Below, one piece after another: positions 27,078 to 35,764 of a DNA stretch of 64,000 bases. The DNA lies in the NCBI RefSeq assembly GCF_019880555.1, contig NZ_JAINVU010000001.1:496001-560000 (forward strand), given 5' to 3'. Every line of letters begins with the position of its first letter. Position 1 is the stretch's first letter. The notes under the pieces are model-generated. The model searched no databases, had not been told where the DNA came from, and worked only from the letters and a program-made list of their open reading frames with translations. Both the position numbers and the translations under genes were made by a program. The DNA comes from Hephaestia mangrovi (GTDB taxonomy: Bacteria; Pseudomonadota; Alphaproteobacteria; Sphingomonadales; Sphingomonadaceae).

Positions 27078-28477
27078 CGCTGCTCGGTTCCGGCGATATC
27101 CGAAGGGAAGTCATGCGCCGTCTTTTCCCAGCGCGGCACGCCGTCGAACAGCATCCTGACGTAGAGCCACAGCGCGCGCCGCGCGGCGAGCATCGCGATG
27201 ATGTTGGCGACAAGCGCGCGAGGCACGGCGAGCATCGCCTCGCGCCGGCCATAGGCGCGGCCAGTGAACAAGGCGCGCATCGCCAGCCGCCACAACATCG
27301 ACGCACCGTTGGCGACGAGCAGCCAGCGCACTTTCGCGTCGATCGGCCGCGCCGGGATGCCGGTGATCGCGTGGCAGCCGAGCGAGCCGGTCCATAACAC
27401 AAGCGACAGATAAGCGGCGCAGAGCACCAGCACTTCGAGCGGGGCGCGGCGATCGCGCATCCGCATCCAGTGATCGCGCCAGTCGCTCCAGCGACTCCAG
27501 CCGATCCGATCCCAGCCGGCGAGCGCGATCCCCGTCATCCAGCGCGCTTTCTGGCGCACGGCGGCGCCGCGCGTCGCGGGAAAATGGGCGCGGACCGCAA
27601 CCGGCGGACCGCCCGGCGATTCGGCGGTGCGAACGAACGCCCCACGGCCGCCGTTGCGCGCGATCGTCAGCCCCAGTTCGTAATCCTCCGTCAGGCTGGC
27701 GGCGTCGAACGGGATGCCGCTTCGCGCCGCCGCCAGCGCATCGAGTGCGCGCCGAGAGATTGCACAACCCACCCCGGCAAGCGGCATGCCGGCGCCCAAT
27801 GCCGTACGAACCACCAGGACTTTCGTGTGCGATTCGGCAAATTCGTCGCAATAATGGCCGGCAACGAGTGGCGACCCGCGATCGATCAGCGGCAGCACCG
27901 GCAACTGCACGGTCGCATAACGCCCGATCAGGCGATCGAATATGTTGAGCTCTGCGGCATGGACCACGTCTTCGGCATCGTGGAGCACGACGGCGACGGC
28001 GGCTCGCTCGCCGTACTGCTCGTCGCGGCGGAGCGCGCGCCACAAGGCGTTGAGGCAATCGCCCTTGGTGGTCGGGCCCGGCGTATCGCCGATCACGAGG
28101 CGGATACGCGGATCGGTTTCGGCGACGCGGGCGACGGCATCGATCGTCGCGCGGTCATTGGGATAGGTGCCGACATAGAGGCGGTAATCGGGATGATCGA
28201 GCCGGGCGAGGGCGGTGCGCAGCATCGCGCCAATCACGCGTGATTCGTCCCAGGCGGGGACGAAGATCACGATGCGGCGCGGGTTTGGTGGCGGGGTAAT
28301 CGGCGTGTCGGCGAGCAGCGGCGGCTTGCCGCGCACCCGTCGGGTGGCACGAAGCGCGAGGTAAACGAGATCGACGGCAAAGTCGTCGATACCGCCGATC
28401 AGGATGCCGACGGCGGCAAATAGCATGGTTTCGCGTAACGCGATGTCGATCGCCGTGGCGACCCCGCCCCCGATCAT
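27074..28477 (-). CDS. NfrB-like processive glycosyltransferase (GT2)
   Basis: 467 aa inner-membrane glycosyltransferase. An N-terminal helix (about 15-40), a GT2 catalytic domain and at least two C-terminal helices are visible. Motifs: FVPAWDES (start of domain), DAED (167-170, metal/nucleotide), TED (263-265, catalytic base) and QKARW (309-313), the Q..RW signature of processive synthases. The order and the ending (YGRREAMLAVPRALVANIIA) fit NfrB of the N4 glycan receptor system. In E. coli NfrB carries an extra C-terminal MshEN domain that binds cyclic-di-GMP; this protein ends before that, so control must differ. Coupled to the NfrA-like gene. Confidence 0.75.
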   Translation of the reverse strand: MIGGGVATAIDIALRETMLFAAVGILIGGIDDFAVDLVYLALRATRRVRGKPPLLADTPITPPPNPRRIVIFVPAWDESRVIGAMLRTALARLDHPDYRLYVGTYPNDRATIDAVARVAETDPRIRLVIGDTPGPTTKGDCLNALWRALRRDEQYGERAAVAVVLHDAEDVVHAAELNIFDRLIGRYATVQLPVLPLIDRGSPLVAGHYCDEFAESHTKVLVVRTALGAGMPLAGVGCAISRRALDALAAARSGIPFDAASLTEDYELGLTIARNGGRGAFVRTAESPGGPPVAVRAHFPATRGAAVRQKARWMTGIALAGWDRIGWSRWSDWRDHWMRMRDRRAPLEVLVLCAAYLSLVLWTGSLGCHAITGIPARPIDAKVRWLLVANGASMLWRLAMRALFTGRAYGRREAMLAVPRALVANIIAMLAARRALWLYVRMLFDGVPRWEKTAHDFPSDIAGTEQR

Positions 28478-28682
28478 GTGCGCGCCCCCCGAGTCGCGAA
28501 CTCATTGTTCCAATTCGGGAAAGAATCATCAAGGGCGAAACGATCCCACGAGAGAACCAAATCGCCCGCCGCGCGTTTCGCGTTGCGGTCCTATCCCTTT
28601 CGGGACCGGCGTCTCCGCTTCCGAGGCGCGGCCGCGCCGGCGCGCAATCGCCGCGCGGCCAAGCGCCGTTCAGTCAGTTCGA
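28478..28682. other. Intergenic gap without recognised gene
   Basis: 205 bp between the glycosyltransferase start and the bamE 3' end. Both neighbours are on the minus strand, so it should hold the promoter of the glycosyltransferase operon and the end of bamE. A run of Arg-rich codons follows bamE on the minus strand but has no start codon. Nothing else was seen. Confidence 0.5.
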
Positions 28683-29168
28683 TCAGGGCGTGTTGCGCGT
28701 CCCGCCGCCGCTGGTCGGCGCGCCGGCGGCGCCGACGGTGCCGATGTTGCCGAACAGCTGCTGGAAGAAGCCGCGCTTGCGGCCCAGCGTCGGCGTCGTC
28801 TTCTTGGCTGGGTTGATCTTGACGATCTGATCGGCGCCGGTGCGATCGACGCGGGTCACGGTGCCTTGATCGTTGAAGCTGATCTTCAGCGTGATCTGGT
28901 TGGTCGGCTTCGGCTTGGTATAGGCGTAGTTGCGGTTATCCCGCGCGAGATAGAACCACTGGCCCTGGCCGAACTGATTGGTAAAGGTCGGCGTGCCGAG
29001 CGTCTGCAGCACCGATTGGCGGTTATCGACGCCGGGCTGGATCGAATTGACCAGATCGACATCGACGACATAGCCCGTGTGCGAGCGCAGCGGCGCGCAC
29101 CCCGACATGCCGGCCACGGCGACGCCGGCGGCGAGGCCGAACAGGAACGGGGCTGACTTCAAACGCAT
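28683..29168 (-). CDS. bamE: Outer membrane protein assembly factor BamE (SmpA/OmlA)
   Basis: 161 aa from ATG 29166-29168. A lipoprotein signal ends GMSGC, giving an N-terminal lipidated Cys24. The conserved BamE core reads NSIQPGVDNRQSVLQTLGTP and WFYLARDNRNYAY, with DQGTVTRVDRTG. It is a subunit of the BAM complex that inserts beta-barrel proteins into the outer membrane. The C-terminal tail is Gly/Thr-rich and longer than in E. coli (113 aa), common in alphaproteobacteria. Divergent from the ubiquinol-cytochrome c chaperone gene over 126 bp, a usual alphaproteobacterial arrangement. Confidence 0.93.
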   Translation of the reverse strand: MRLKSAPFLFGLAAGVAVAGMSGCAPLRSHTGYVVDVDLVNSIQPGVDNRQSVLQTLGTPTFTNQFGQGQWFYLARDNRNYAYTKPKPTNQITLKISFNDQGTVTRVDRTGADQIVKINPAKKTTPTLGRKRGFFQQLFGNIGTVGAAGAPTSGGGTRNTP

Positions 29169-29294
29169 TCGACTCTCCCAGGGCGCAACGCCGATGGAGC
29201 GCGGCGATTTGCATCGCGCGCCGATCGCCTCAATATGCGGGTCGCGGCGGGCAAACAAGGCCCGGCGCTCAGAGGATATGCGAGGAGGCGACAG

Positions 29295-29804
29295 GTGGGG
29301 TTGTGGCAACGGCTGTTCGGAGACCGGACCGGGGCGGAAGTCGCCCCGCTTTATGCCGCGATCGTCGCGCGGGCGCGAGAGCCGCACTGGTATCGGGATG
29401 GCGCGGTGCCCGATACGGTCGACGGCCGGTTCGACATGATCGCCGCGGTCCTGTCGATGATACTGATTCGGCTGGAGGGTGACCCCGCGGGGGCGGCGCC
29501 CGCCGCGCACCTCGCCGAGCGATTCGTCAACGACATGGATGCGCAACTGCGCGAGATCGGCATCGGTGATATCGTCGTCGGCAAGCATATCGGGCGGATG
29601 ATGGGGATGCTCGGCGGCCGGCTCGGCGCGTATCGCGACGGGCTGACATCGGGCAACATCGCGCCGGCGCTGATTCGCAATCTCTATCGCGGCGAGGCAC
29701 CGGCCCGGGAGGCGATCGATCACGTCGGCGGCGCATTGATGGCGCTGCACGAGCGGCTGGCGGCGCAACCGATCGGCGGCCTGGTGGCGGGCGATCTGCC
29801 GTGA
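29295..29804 (+). CDS. Ubiquinol-cytochrome c chaperone (CBP3-like)
   Basis: 169 aa from GTG 29295 (VGLWQRLFG); a GAGGAGG site lies 6 nt upstream at 29282-29288, which decides the start over the longer ATG frame at 29235. The family signature is visible: YAAIVARAREPHWY, DTVDGRFDMIAAVL, RFVNDMDAQLREIGIGD, and GRLGAYRDGL. CBP3-like proteins help assemble cytochrome bc1. The stop overlaps the DUF177 start (GTGA), so the two are translationally coupled, as in other alphaproteobacteria. Confidence 0.9.
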   Translation: MGLWQRLFGDRTGAEVAPLYAAIVARAREPHWYRDGAVPDTVDGRFDMIAAVLSMILIRLEGDPAGAAPAAHLAERFVNDMDAQLREIGIGDIVVGKHIGRMMGMLGGRLGAYRDGLTSGNIAPALIRNLYRGEAPAREAIDHVGGALMALHERLAAQPIGGLVAGDLP

Positions 29805-30328
29805 CGCCCGAATTCTCCCGCATCGAGCGTGTCGATACGATCGGCGAGCGCGCGCGCGACGTGCGCATCGAAGCGACCGCCGCCGAATGCGCTGCGCTGG
29901 CCGAGCGATTCGGGCTGATCGCGGTCGAAGCGCTCGCGGCCGAATTGACGTTGCGTCGCGAGGCGGCGGGAATCACCGCGCGCGGGCAGGTGAGGGCGCT
30001 TGTCCAGCAGGCGTGCGTCGTCACCGGAGAGCCGGTCAAAACGCGCATCGACGAAGCGGTCGCGCTACGCTTCGTGGCCGATCAAGACGAGACCGAGGAG
30101 GAAATCGAGCTCGACGCCGACGACCTCGACACGGTCGCGATCGAGGGCGGGGCGATCGATCTTGGCGAAGCGGCGGCGGAAACGATGGCGCTGGCGCTCG
30201 ATCCGTTTCCGCGCGCGCCCGGCGCCGCCGAGGCGCTACGCGATGCCGGTGTGATGACCGAGGAAGAAGCGCGGCCGGCCGGCCCGCTCGCCGGGCTCGC
30301 GGCCGTGCTTGGTGGCAAGAAGGATTAG
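29801..30328 (+). CDS. DUF177/YceD family protein
   Basis: 175 aa, GTG start at 29801 overlapping the chaperone stop. It shows the DUF177 pattern: RREAAGITARGQVRALVQQA then CVVTGEPVKTRIDE, and an acidic EEEIELDADDLDTVAIEGG block followed by IDLGEAAAETMALALDPFPR. In other bacteria the gene precedes rpmF and takes part in 23S rRNA accumulation. Here rpmF and plsX do not follow; the next gene is on the opposite strand, so the usual neighbourhood is broken. Confidence 0.88.
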   Translation: MTPEFSRIERVDTIGERARDVRIEATAAECAALAERFGLIAVEALAAELTLRREAAGITARGQVRALVQQACVVTGEPVKTRIDEAVALRFVADQDETEEEIELDADDLDTVAIEGGAIDLGEAAAETMALALDPFPRAPGAAEALRDAGVMTEEEARPAGPLAGLAAVLGGKKD

Positions 30329-30338
30329 GGGCCTGACC

Positions 30339-31616
30339 CTAGAGGCCCGCGAAGCTGACCAGGCTTTCGCTGCCATCGGCGCCGATCGCCGACACGCCGA
30401 CGAAATTGTCATCCACGGGCACGTTCCTGAGGATCGTTTGAGTGCCGGTAACGTCGCGGCTGTCGGTCCAGTCCTGCGTGTCGTCGCGGCGCCAGTGGAC
30501 GCGATAGGCGGCGGCGCCCGGCACCGGTTGCCATTTGACTGTCGTGTCGAACGATAGCGCGCCCGAGATCGTCACGTCCTGCGGTGCCGCCGGTGCGGCG
30601 GCGAGGCGACGCAGCGTCGCGACATTGATCGCGGTGACCTTGGCGAGATAGGGAAAGTCCATCTTGTCGACGGTGTCGCCATAGGCCACACCCTTTTCGG
30701 TGCGCAGATCCTGGTGCTGTTGTGTCCAGTTTTCGGCGCCGACGGTGAAGCGCACTGCGGGATAGCCGAGCGCGAGGAAGGGGAAGTGGTCGCCGCCGCG
30801 GCCGAACCGATCCGGCCGGCGATTGACGAACACGTCGAGCCCGCCGGGCAGAGTTTGCGCGACATGATCGATCGCCTTAGCGAGCGCGCGGCTGGGGCCA
30901 TCGTCCTCGCCGCCGATCGCGCGGCGGCGCATCTGCTGCTTGAGATCCTCCGAGGCGCGGATCCCTTCGGAGAACACCCGTACCCGGTCGGCGACGCGCA
31001 TGCCGTTCTGCCCCATCGTATTGCCGACGATATCGTTGTTGAGCATCGCGTCGACCTGCCAGCCGCGTGCCTTGGCGGTCTTCGCCAGCAGCGTCGAGCC
31101 GTAGAGGCCCTGCTCCTCGCCCGCGACGGCCGCATAGACGATCGTTGCGCGGAAATGCTGGTGTGACAGGATGCGTGCCGCCTCCAGCACCAGCGCGACG
31201 CCGGAGCCGTCGTCATTGGCGCCCGGCGCATCATGAGTCGCATCCATCACGTCGGTGACGCGGCTGTCGATATGGCCAGAGACAATCACGTAGCGATTCG
31301 GATCGCTGCCTTTCTGGATGCCCAGGATATCGGCGATCTCGGCGCCCTCGGGCGGCAGCCGCTCGCCGGTCATGTGACCGGCGATCCGCTCGACGGTGAT
31401 GCAGCCGCCGCATTGCCGGCCGATCGCTGCGAATTGCCGGGCGACCCAGTGCTGGGCAGCGCCGATGCCGCGCTTCGGATCAGTTTGCGACGACAGCGTA
31501 TGCCGCGTGCCGAAGCCGACCAGCGCCTCCACCGTCGCCTTCAGGCGTGCGGGATCGGGTTGCGGTGTGGCGGGGGCGGCGGCGAGCAGGAGCGGCGCGA
31601 TAAGGGCAAGAGGCAT
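30339..31616 (-). CDS. Exported M28 family zinc aminopeptidase
   Basis: 425 aa. A short signal peptide (PLALIAPLLLAAAPA) is followed by the M28 catalytic domain: VIVSGHIDSR (metal His and catalytic Asp), GANDDGSGVAL (bridging Asp), VAGEEQGLYGS (catalytic Glu and metal Glu) and GGDHFPFL near the end. The last 90 residues (TISGALSFDTTVKWQPVPGA onwards) look like a fibronectin type III fold. It probably digests peptides in the periplasm. It stands alone; its 3' end converges on DUF177 with a 10-bp gap. Confidence 0.9.
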   Translation of the reverse strand: MPLALIAPLLLAAAPATPQPDPARLKATVEALVGFGTRHTLSSQTDPKRGIGAAQHWVARQFAAIGRQCGGCITVERIAGHMTGERLPPEGAEIADILGIQKGSDPNRYVIVSGHIDSRVTDVMDATHDAPGANDDGSGVALVLEAARILSHQHFRATIVYAAVAGEEQGLYGSTLLAKTAKARGWQVDAMLNNDIVGNTMGQNGMRVADRVRVFSEGIRASEDLKQQMRRRAIGGEDDGPSRALAKAIDHVAQTLPGGLDVFVNRRPDRFGRGGDHFPFLALGYPAVRFTVGAENWTQQHQDLRTEKGVAYGDTVDKMDFPYLAKVTAINVATLRRLAAAPAAPQDVTISGALSFDTTVKWQPVPGAAAYRVHWRRDDTQDWTDSRDVTGTQTILRNVPVDDNFVGVSAIGADGSESLVSFAGL

Positions 31617-31682
31617 GGCGCCATCGTGGAGCGCGCTGCCACGATCCGCAAGATCGGTTTTATCAACCTTTTACGCCGGGCG

Positions 31683-32357
31683 TCAGCGGCGTTCGAGCAG
31701 CGCCAATTGCCGGCCGGTGATCGCCGTCTGAACGACGAACAGCGCCATCAGTACCGCCGCGCATGCGCCGATGAACACGTCGTAGCCCGAATAGCCGTCG
31801 AACAGGTTGGAGACCTTCCCGTTGATCAGCATGATCACGGTCAAGGTGATCAGCAGCAGCCGGATCTCGGTCGGTCCGGCGGCGAGGTAGGACAGTTTGA
31901 GCTCGCCGATCACGCGCGCTGACAGGAACGCGTGGATCGCGAGCAGCAGATAGCCGGCGAGCGCGAGCATCGCGATCGTCATCGCGACGTAGGGGCTGAG
32001 GCCCATCCCCGCCATGATCAGCAGCACCGCCGCGCCGTCGCAGCTATGATCGATGAAATAGCCGTAGGACGGCCGTTCGATATGCCGATATCGCGCCAGG
32101 CTGCCGTCGAGCGAATCGCCGAACCATTGCACCGCGTATCCGGCGAGCGCGAGATAGAGCCAGTCGACCGCGAAACTGCTCAGTGCATAGCCGAAGAAGA
32201 TCATCACGGCGCCGATCATGCCGGTCGTGGTCAGCTTGTCGGGGGTCACCCAGAGCGGCAGCTTGCCGCAAATCCAGGTCAGAAGCCGGCGTTCGCTGCG
32301 AGCGAGCACGTTCTGCTGGACGCGAGAGAGCGGTTTGCGCTCGGGTGACAATTCCAT
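31683..32357 (-). CDS. CDP-alcohol phosphatidyltransferase family protein
   Basis: 224 aa with about six membrane helices. The diagnostic motif is GDSLDGSLARYRHIERPSYG followed by YFIDHSCD, matching D(x)2DG(x)2AR(x)8-9G(x)3D(x)3D, the metal-binding and catalytic site of the family. It transfers a phosphatidyl group from a CDP-alcohol to a second alcohol. Substrate is unassigned: the sequence is not a clear PgsA, PssA or Cls-type protein, and there are no lipid genes beside it. Confidence 0.85.
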   Translation of the reverse strand: MELSPERKPLSRVQQNVLARSERRLLTWICGKLPLWVTPDKLTTTGMIGAVMIFFGYALSSFAVDWLYLALAGYAVQWFGDSLDGSLARYRHIERPSYGYFIDHSCDGAAVLLIMAGMGLSPYVAMTIAMLALAGYLLLAIHAFLSARVIGELKLSYLAAGPTEIRLLLITLTVIMLINGKVSNLFDGYSGYDVFIGACAAVLMALFVVQTAITGRQLALLERR

Positions 32358-32513
32358 GACACCTTATCGCGCGTGCGCAGCCCAGCGACAAGCCATTCAA
32401 TCGGCATCAGACGTCCGGTGCGCCCGGTCGATCGCAAACGCATTCGCAAAGCGGCGGCTGACGGTCGGTTCAAGCCGTTTGTCGATCGAAGAGAGCATCA
32501 ACAAAACAATCAA

Positions 32514-32536
32514 TATTTTACGTTGAACATAAAATA
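32514..32536. promoter_or_regulatory. Palindromic operator upstream of the DUF2975-HTH pair
   Basis: TATTTTACGT (32514-32523), spacer TGA, ACATAAAATA (32527-32536): the arms match in 9 of 10 positions. It overlaps the -35 of the predicted promoter and is clearly AT-rich against the high-GC background. The likely ligand is the small HTH protein encoded two genes downstream, giving autoregulation. A second direct repeat GAGAATCGAT (32551-32560 and 32565-32574) lies between the promoter and the start codon. Confidence 0.6.
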
Positions 32537-32550
32537 ACTTCTGCTATATC
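32523..32550 (+). promoter_or_regulatory. Predicted sigma-70-type promoter for the DUF2975-HTH pair
   Basis: -35 TTGAAC at 32523-32528 and -10 TATATC at 32545-32550, 16-nt spacer. The -35 sits inside the palindrome, which fits repression by steric exclusion. Confidence 0.5.
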
Positions 32551-32575
32551 GAGAATCGATAGCGGAGAATCGATC

Positions 32576-33217
32576 ATGAAACATCGCGCCCTCGAACATC
32601 TGCTCAGCCTCGGGATCGGGCTCGTAGCGATCGGCATGGCCGCCGGACTGGGCTTTTTCCTCATCGCGGCGCTCAACGGCGATGCCGTACAGACCACGCT
32701 GCCGCTGGCGATCGACGGCGCCGCCCGTCATGCCGTGACGATGCGCGATACCGGCGCCGCGGTGGGCGCAGTTGCCGGCGATCACGGCACGATGCAGGTG
32801 ACGGCGGGCGGAGCGCTTTATCGTTTCGGCCAGTTGCTCGACATCGTGCTGAGCGGCGGCTTGCTAATCGTGATCCTCCATCGGCTGCGGCGCGTGGTCG
32901 CAGCGATCGCCGGGGGTCATCCGTTCGAGCACGGCACGGTGGCCGCGCTACGCATGATCGGGTGGGCGCTGATCGCGCTCAACCTGTGGAATTGGGTGCG
33001 CATTCTCGTGCTGCCGCTGCTCCTGCTGCCGCACCTGTCGGTCGAGGGGTGGCGACTGGCGCCGGCGATCGCGCGCGGCGCGCCGGGCGAGCACCTGATG
33101 CGGATCGACGCGCACGTCTCGATCGTGCCGTTGCTCGTCGGCCTGGTGGTACTGGTGCTGGCCGAAGCGTTCCGCGCCGGTCAGGCGCTGCGCGAAGACA
33201 ATGAGGCGATCGTCTGA
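32576..33217 (+). CDS. DUF2975 membrane protein
   Basis: 213 aa with four hydrophobic helices (about residues 10-32, 86-108, 122-145, 180-203) and a small extracytoplasmic loop between the first and second. This is the layout of DUF2975 proteins. The next gene is the small HTH protein that regularly accompanies DUF2975, and its start overlaps this stop. Function of the family is unknown; the conserved pairing suggests membrane sensing linked to transcription control. ATG 32576 follows an AGCGGAG ribosome binding site. Confidence 0.8.
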   Translation: MKHRALEHLLSLGIGLVAIGMAAGLGFFLIAALNGDAVQTTLPLAIDGAARHAVTMRDTGAAVGAVAGDHGTMQVTAGGALYRFGQLLDIVLSGGLLIVILHRLRRVVAAIAGGHPFEHGTVAALRMIGWALIALNLWNWVRILVLPLLLLPHLSVEGWRLAPAIARGAPGEHLMRIDAHVSIVPLLVGLVVLVLAEAFRAGQALREDNEAIV

Positions 33218-33432
33218 TGGCGATGATCGTCAACATCGACGTGATGCTGGCCAAGCGGAAGATGTCGGTAACGGCGCTGGCCGAGGAGATCGGCATCTCG
33301 CTGACCAATCTGTCGCTGCTCAAGACCGGCAAGGTCAAGGGCGTCCGTTTCGCCACGCTGGAAGCGATCTGCAAGGCGCTCGACTGCCAGCCGGGGGACC
33401 TGCTCGAATATCGGCCCGACGCGGTGGACTGA
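33217..33432 (+). CDS. Small HTH (Cro/CI, YozG-like) transcription regulator
   Basis: 71 aa. A single helix-turn-helix covers VTALAEEIGISLTNLSLLKTG, then the ATLEAICKALDCQPGDLLEY segment typical of YozG-like XRE proteins. It consists of a DNA-binding domain only, with no sensor domain. It directly follows the DUF2975 gene (1-bp overlap) and probably binds the palindrome at 32514-32536. Physical contact with the DUF2975 protein is a plausible signal route but is inference. Confidence 0.88.
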   Translation: MAMIVNIDVMLAKRKMSVTALAEEIGISLTNLSLLKTGKVKGVRFATLEAICKALDCQPGDLLEYRPDAVD

Positions 33433-33460
33433 CCGCGCGCGCCGCAGCCTCAGGAGAACG

Positions 33461-33772
33461 ATGATGCGTGTTTCGCGCCACGGATTGCTGCTGCCTGCCG
33501 CCTCGATGCTGCTCGGTTGCGTTTCAACTGCCGTGCCCGACGAGCCGCGCGTGGTCGTCACTTACGCCGATCTCGATTTGAGCGCGCCCGCCGATCGCCG
33601 CGAATTGTCGCGCCGGGTGCGCGCGGCGAGCTTGGACTATTGCCGCGAGCGCGCCGCGCTTCGACGACTGCCGCCGCATGTCGCGAGGGCGCAACCGGCC
33701 GAGTGCCTGAATCCCGCGCGAAGAGCGATCATCGACGCCGCGCCCGCCGCCGTGCGCGCGGCGCTGCGTTAG
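33461..33772 (+). CDS. UrcA family lipoprotein
   Basis: 103 aa. A lipobox MLLGC places a lipidated Cys at about residue 20. The mature part carries the UrcA pattern VVVTYADLDLSAPADRRELS, then a conserved Cys (DYCRERA) and a second Cys near the end (AECLNPARR). UrcA proteins are small exported proteins of unknown function, common in sphingomonads and caulobacters. AGGAGA lies 5 nt before ATG. It is 28 bp after the HTH gene on the same strand but may not share its regulation. Confidence 0.8.
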   Translation: MMRVSRHGLLLPAASMLLGCVSTAVPDEPRVVVTYADLDLSAPADRRELSRRVRAASLDYCRERAALRRLPPHVARAQPAECLNPARRAIIDAAPAAVRAALR

Positions 33773-33847
33773 GCATCTGAATTCGACGTTCGCTCAAAGA
33801 CCGCCGTCATGCTGAAACGAGTTCGCAGGTGGCGATCCGGTTCCTCG

Positions 33848-34303
33848 TTAGCTCAGCCGGTCGATCGCGGCATTGTCGAGGCTGCCGGGCACGATCATCA
33901 GCGGTACGGTGAGCCCGCTGGTGTCGCTGCCGACGAAATGGCTGATCAGCGGCCCCGGCGCGCCGCTCGCGGCGCTGGCCAGCACCAGCGCGGCGATATC
34001 CGGATTTTCGGCGATCACTTCGCGGATCACCTTGCTCGCTTCGCCCTGCCGCACGGTGATCGAGGGCCGCAGGCCCGATTCGGCGACGATCGTGCCCGCC
34101 GCCGCCTTGACCAGGCCTTCCGCTTTCTGCTGCGCTTCCGCCTCGATCGTCGCCTGCACGCCGCCCCATTGGACGAACTCGGCGGGCGGGATCAGCGCGA
34201 GGATTTCGACGCCGCCGCCGGTCTTGACCGCGCGCCGCGCGGCGAAGCGCAGGGCAACGCTGGCTTCCTCGCTTTCGTCGATCACCACCAGATAGATGCG
34301 CAT
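33848..34303 (-). CDS. Universal stress protein (UspA) family protein
   Basis: 151 aa from ATG 34301-34303 (MRIYLVVIDESEEA); the longer frame to 34438 runs into the pdhC promoter region and is not used. The family fold is seen in YLVVIDESEEASVALRFAAR (first strand and helix) and the C-terminal LVLASAASGAPGPLISHFVG with VPLMIVP. The ATP-binding glycine spacing (G-2x-G-9x-GS) is shorter than usual, so ATP binding is uncertain. Divergent from pdhC. Confidence 0.82.
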   Translation of the reverse strand: MRIYLVVIDESEEASVALRFAARRAVKTGGGVEILALIPPAEFVQWGGVQATIEAEAQQKAEGLVKAAAGTIVAESGLRPSITVRQGEASKVIREVIAENPDIAALVLASAASGAPGPLISHFVGSDTSGLTVPLMIVPGSLDNAAIDRLS

Positions 34304-34452
34304 CCCGGCCGCTCCCCCGTGTTTCGTCAGGAAGGTGGCGCGGGAATCGGGCGCTGGCAAGATCGGGCTTTTGGGGCACGGTCTTGACGCGAGCGCGTTG
34401 ATGGCGAAGGAGGGCCCCCGCTCTCGCACTTCACTCAAGGACTCCGCAATCG

Positions 34453-35763
34453 ATGTCGATCGAGATCAAGATGCCCGCGCTTTCGCCCACGATGGAAGAG
34501 GGCACGCTCGCCAAGTGGCTCGTCAAGGAAGGCGACACCGTGAGCGCCGGCGACCTGATGGCCGAGATCGAAACTGACAAGGCGACAATGGAATTCGAAG
34601 CGGTCGACGAAGGCACGATCGCCAAAATCCTGGTGGCGGAAGGCGCCGAGGGCGTGAAGGTCGGCGACGTGATCGCGATCCTTGCCGAGGAAGGCGAGGA
34701 CGCGTCCGCGATCGAGGCGCCGACGGGCGGGGCCAAGAGCGAGGCGCCCAAGGCCGAGGAAAAGGCCGACGTCCAGGAAACCAGGGCTGCCGAGCAGAAG
34801 GCGGCGCCTGCCGCGCCGGCGCCGGCTGCGTCCGCCGCGTCGGGTGATCGCGTGAAGGCGAGCCCGCTTGCCCGCCGCATCGCCGCCGACAAGGGAATCG
34901 ACCTCGCGTCGCTCGACGGCTCGGGGCCGGGCGGGCGGATCGTCAAGGCCGATGTAGAGGGCGCCAGGCCGGGTGCCGCACCGGCTGCGAAGGCCGAGGC
35001 GGCGGCGCCCAGCGCTGCGTCGGCTCCGGCGGCTGCGCCCGCCGAAGCCAAGGCGGTGTGGTTCGACGAGTCGATCCCGCACGAGGTCGAGAAGCTTTCC
35101 AACATCCGCAAGACGATCGCGCGCCGCCTGACCGAATCGAAGCAGCAGGTGCCGCACATCTATCTAACGGTCGACGTGCGGCTCGACGCGCTGCTCAAGC
35201 TGCGTTCGGAACTTAACAAGAGCCTCGAGAGCCGCGGCGTGAAGCTGTCGGTCAACGATCTTCTCATCAAGGCGCTGGGCGTCGCGCTCGAGGCGAGCCC
35301 GAAGTGCAACGTCACGTTCCTCGGCAACGAGCTGGTCAGCTACAAGCGTGCCGACGTGTCGGTGGCGGTGTCGACGCCGACCGGCCTTATCACGCCGATC
35401 ATCAAGGACGCGGCGAACGCCAGCGTCTCTTCGATTTCGACGCAGATGAAGGATCTCGCCGGCCGCGCGAAGGAAGGCAAGCTGCAGCCGCACGAATATC
35501 AGGGCGGCACCGCCAGCCTCAGCAACATGGGCATGTTCGGGATCAAGCAGTTCGAGGCGGTGATCAACCCGCCGCAGGGCATGATCCTCGCGGTCGGCGC
35601 GGGCGAGAAGCGGCCCTATATAGTCGACGACGCGCTCGGCGTCGCAACGGTGATGACCGCGACCGGCAGCTTCGACCACCGCGCGATCGACGGCGCCGAT
35701 GGCGCGGCGATGCTCAAGATCTTCAAGGAACTGGTCGAGGCGCCGCTGGGGATGATCGCCTGA
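34453..35763 (+). CDS. pdhC: Pyruvate dehydrogenase E2, dihydrolipoamide acetyltransferase
   Basis: 436 aa. One lipoyl domain with [10 protein letters not shown] (lipoylated K43), an Ala/Pro/Glu-rich linker, an E1/E3-binding domain ([19 protein letters not shown]), a second Ala-rich linker and a catalytic domain ending [11 protein letters not shown] with the active-site histidine. It accepts the acetyl group from E1 and passes it to CoA. The first gene of pdhC-yciA-(DUF559)-lpd. The E1 genes pdhA/pdhB are not adjacent, as in Zymomonas, where E1 and E2-E3 loci are apart. Confidence 0.95.
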   Translation: MSIEIKMPALSPTMEEGTLAKWLVKEGDTVSAGDLMAEIETDKATMEFEAVDEGTIAKILVAEGAEGVKVGDVIAILAEEGEDASAIEAPTGGAKSEAPKAEEKADVQETRAAEQKAAPAAPAPAASAASGDRVKASPLARRIAADKGIDLASLDGSGPGGRIVKADVEGARPGAAPAAKAEAAAPSAASAPAAAPAEAKAVWFDESIPHEVEKLSNIRKTIARRLTESKQQVPHIYLTVDVRLDALLKLRSELNKSLESRGVKLSVNDLLIKALGVALEASPKCNVTFLGNELVSYKRADVSVAVSTPTGLITPIIKDAANASVSSISTQMKDLAGRAKEGKLQPHEYQGGTASLSNMGMFGIKQFEAVINPPQGMILAVGAGEKRPYIVDDALGVATVMTATGSFDHRAIDGADGAAMLKIFKELVEAPLGMIA

Positions 35764-35764
35764 C

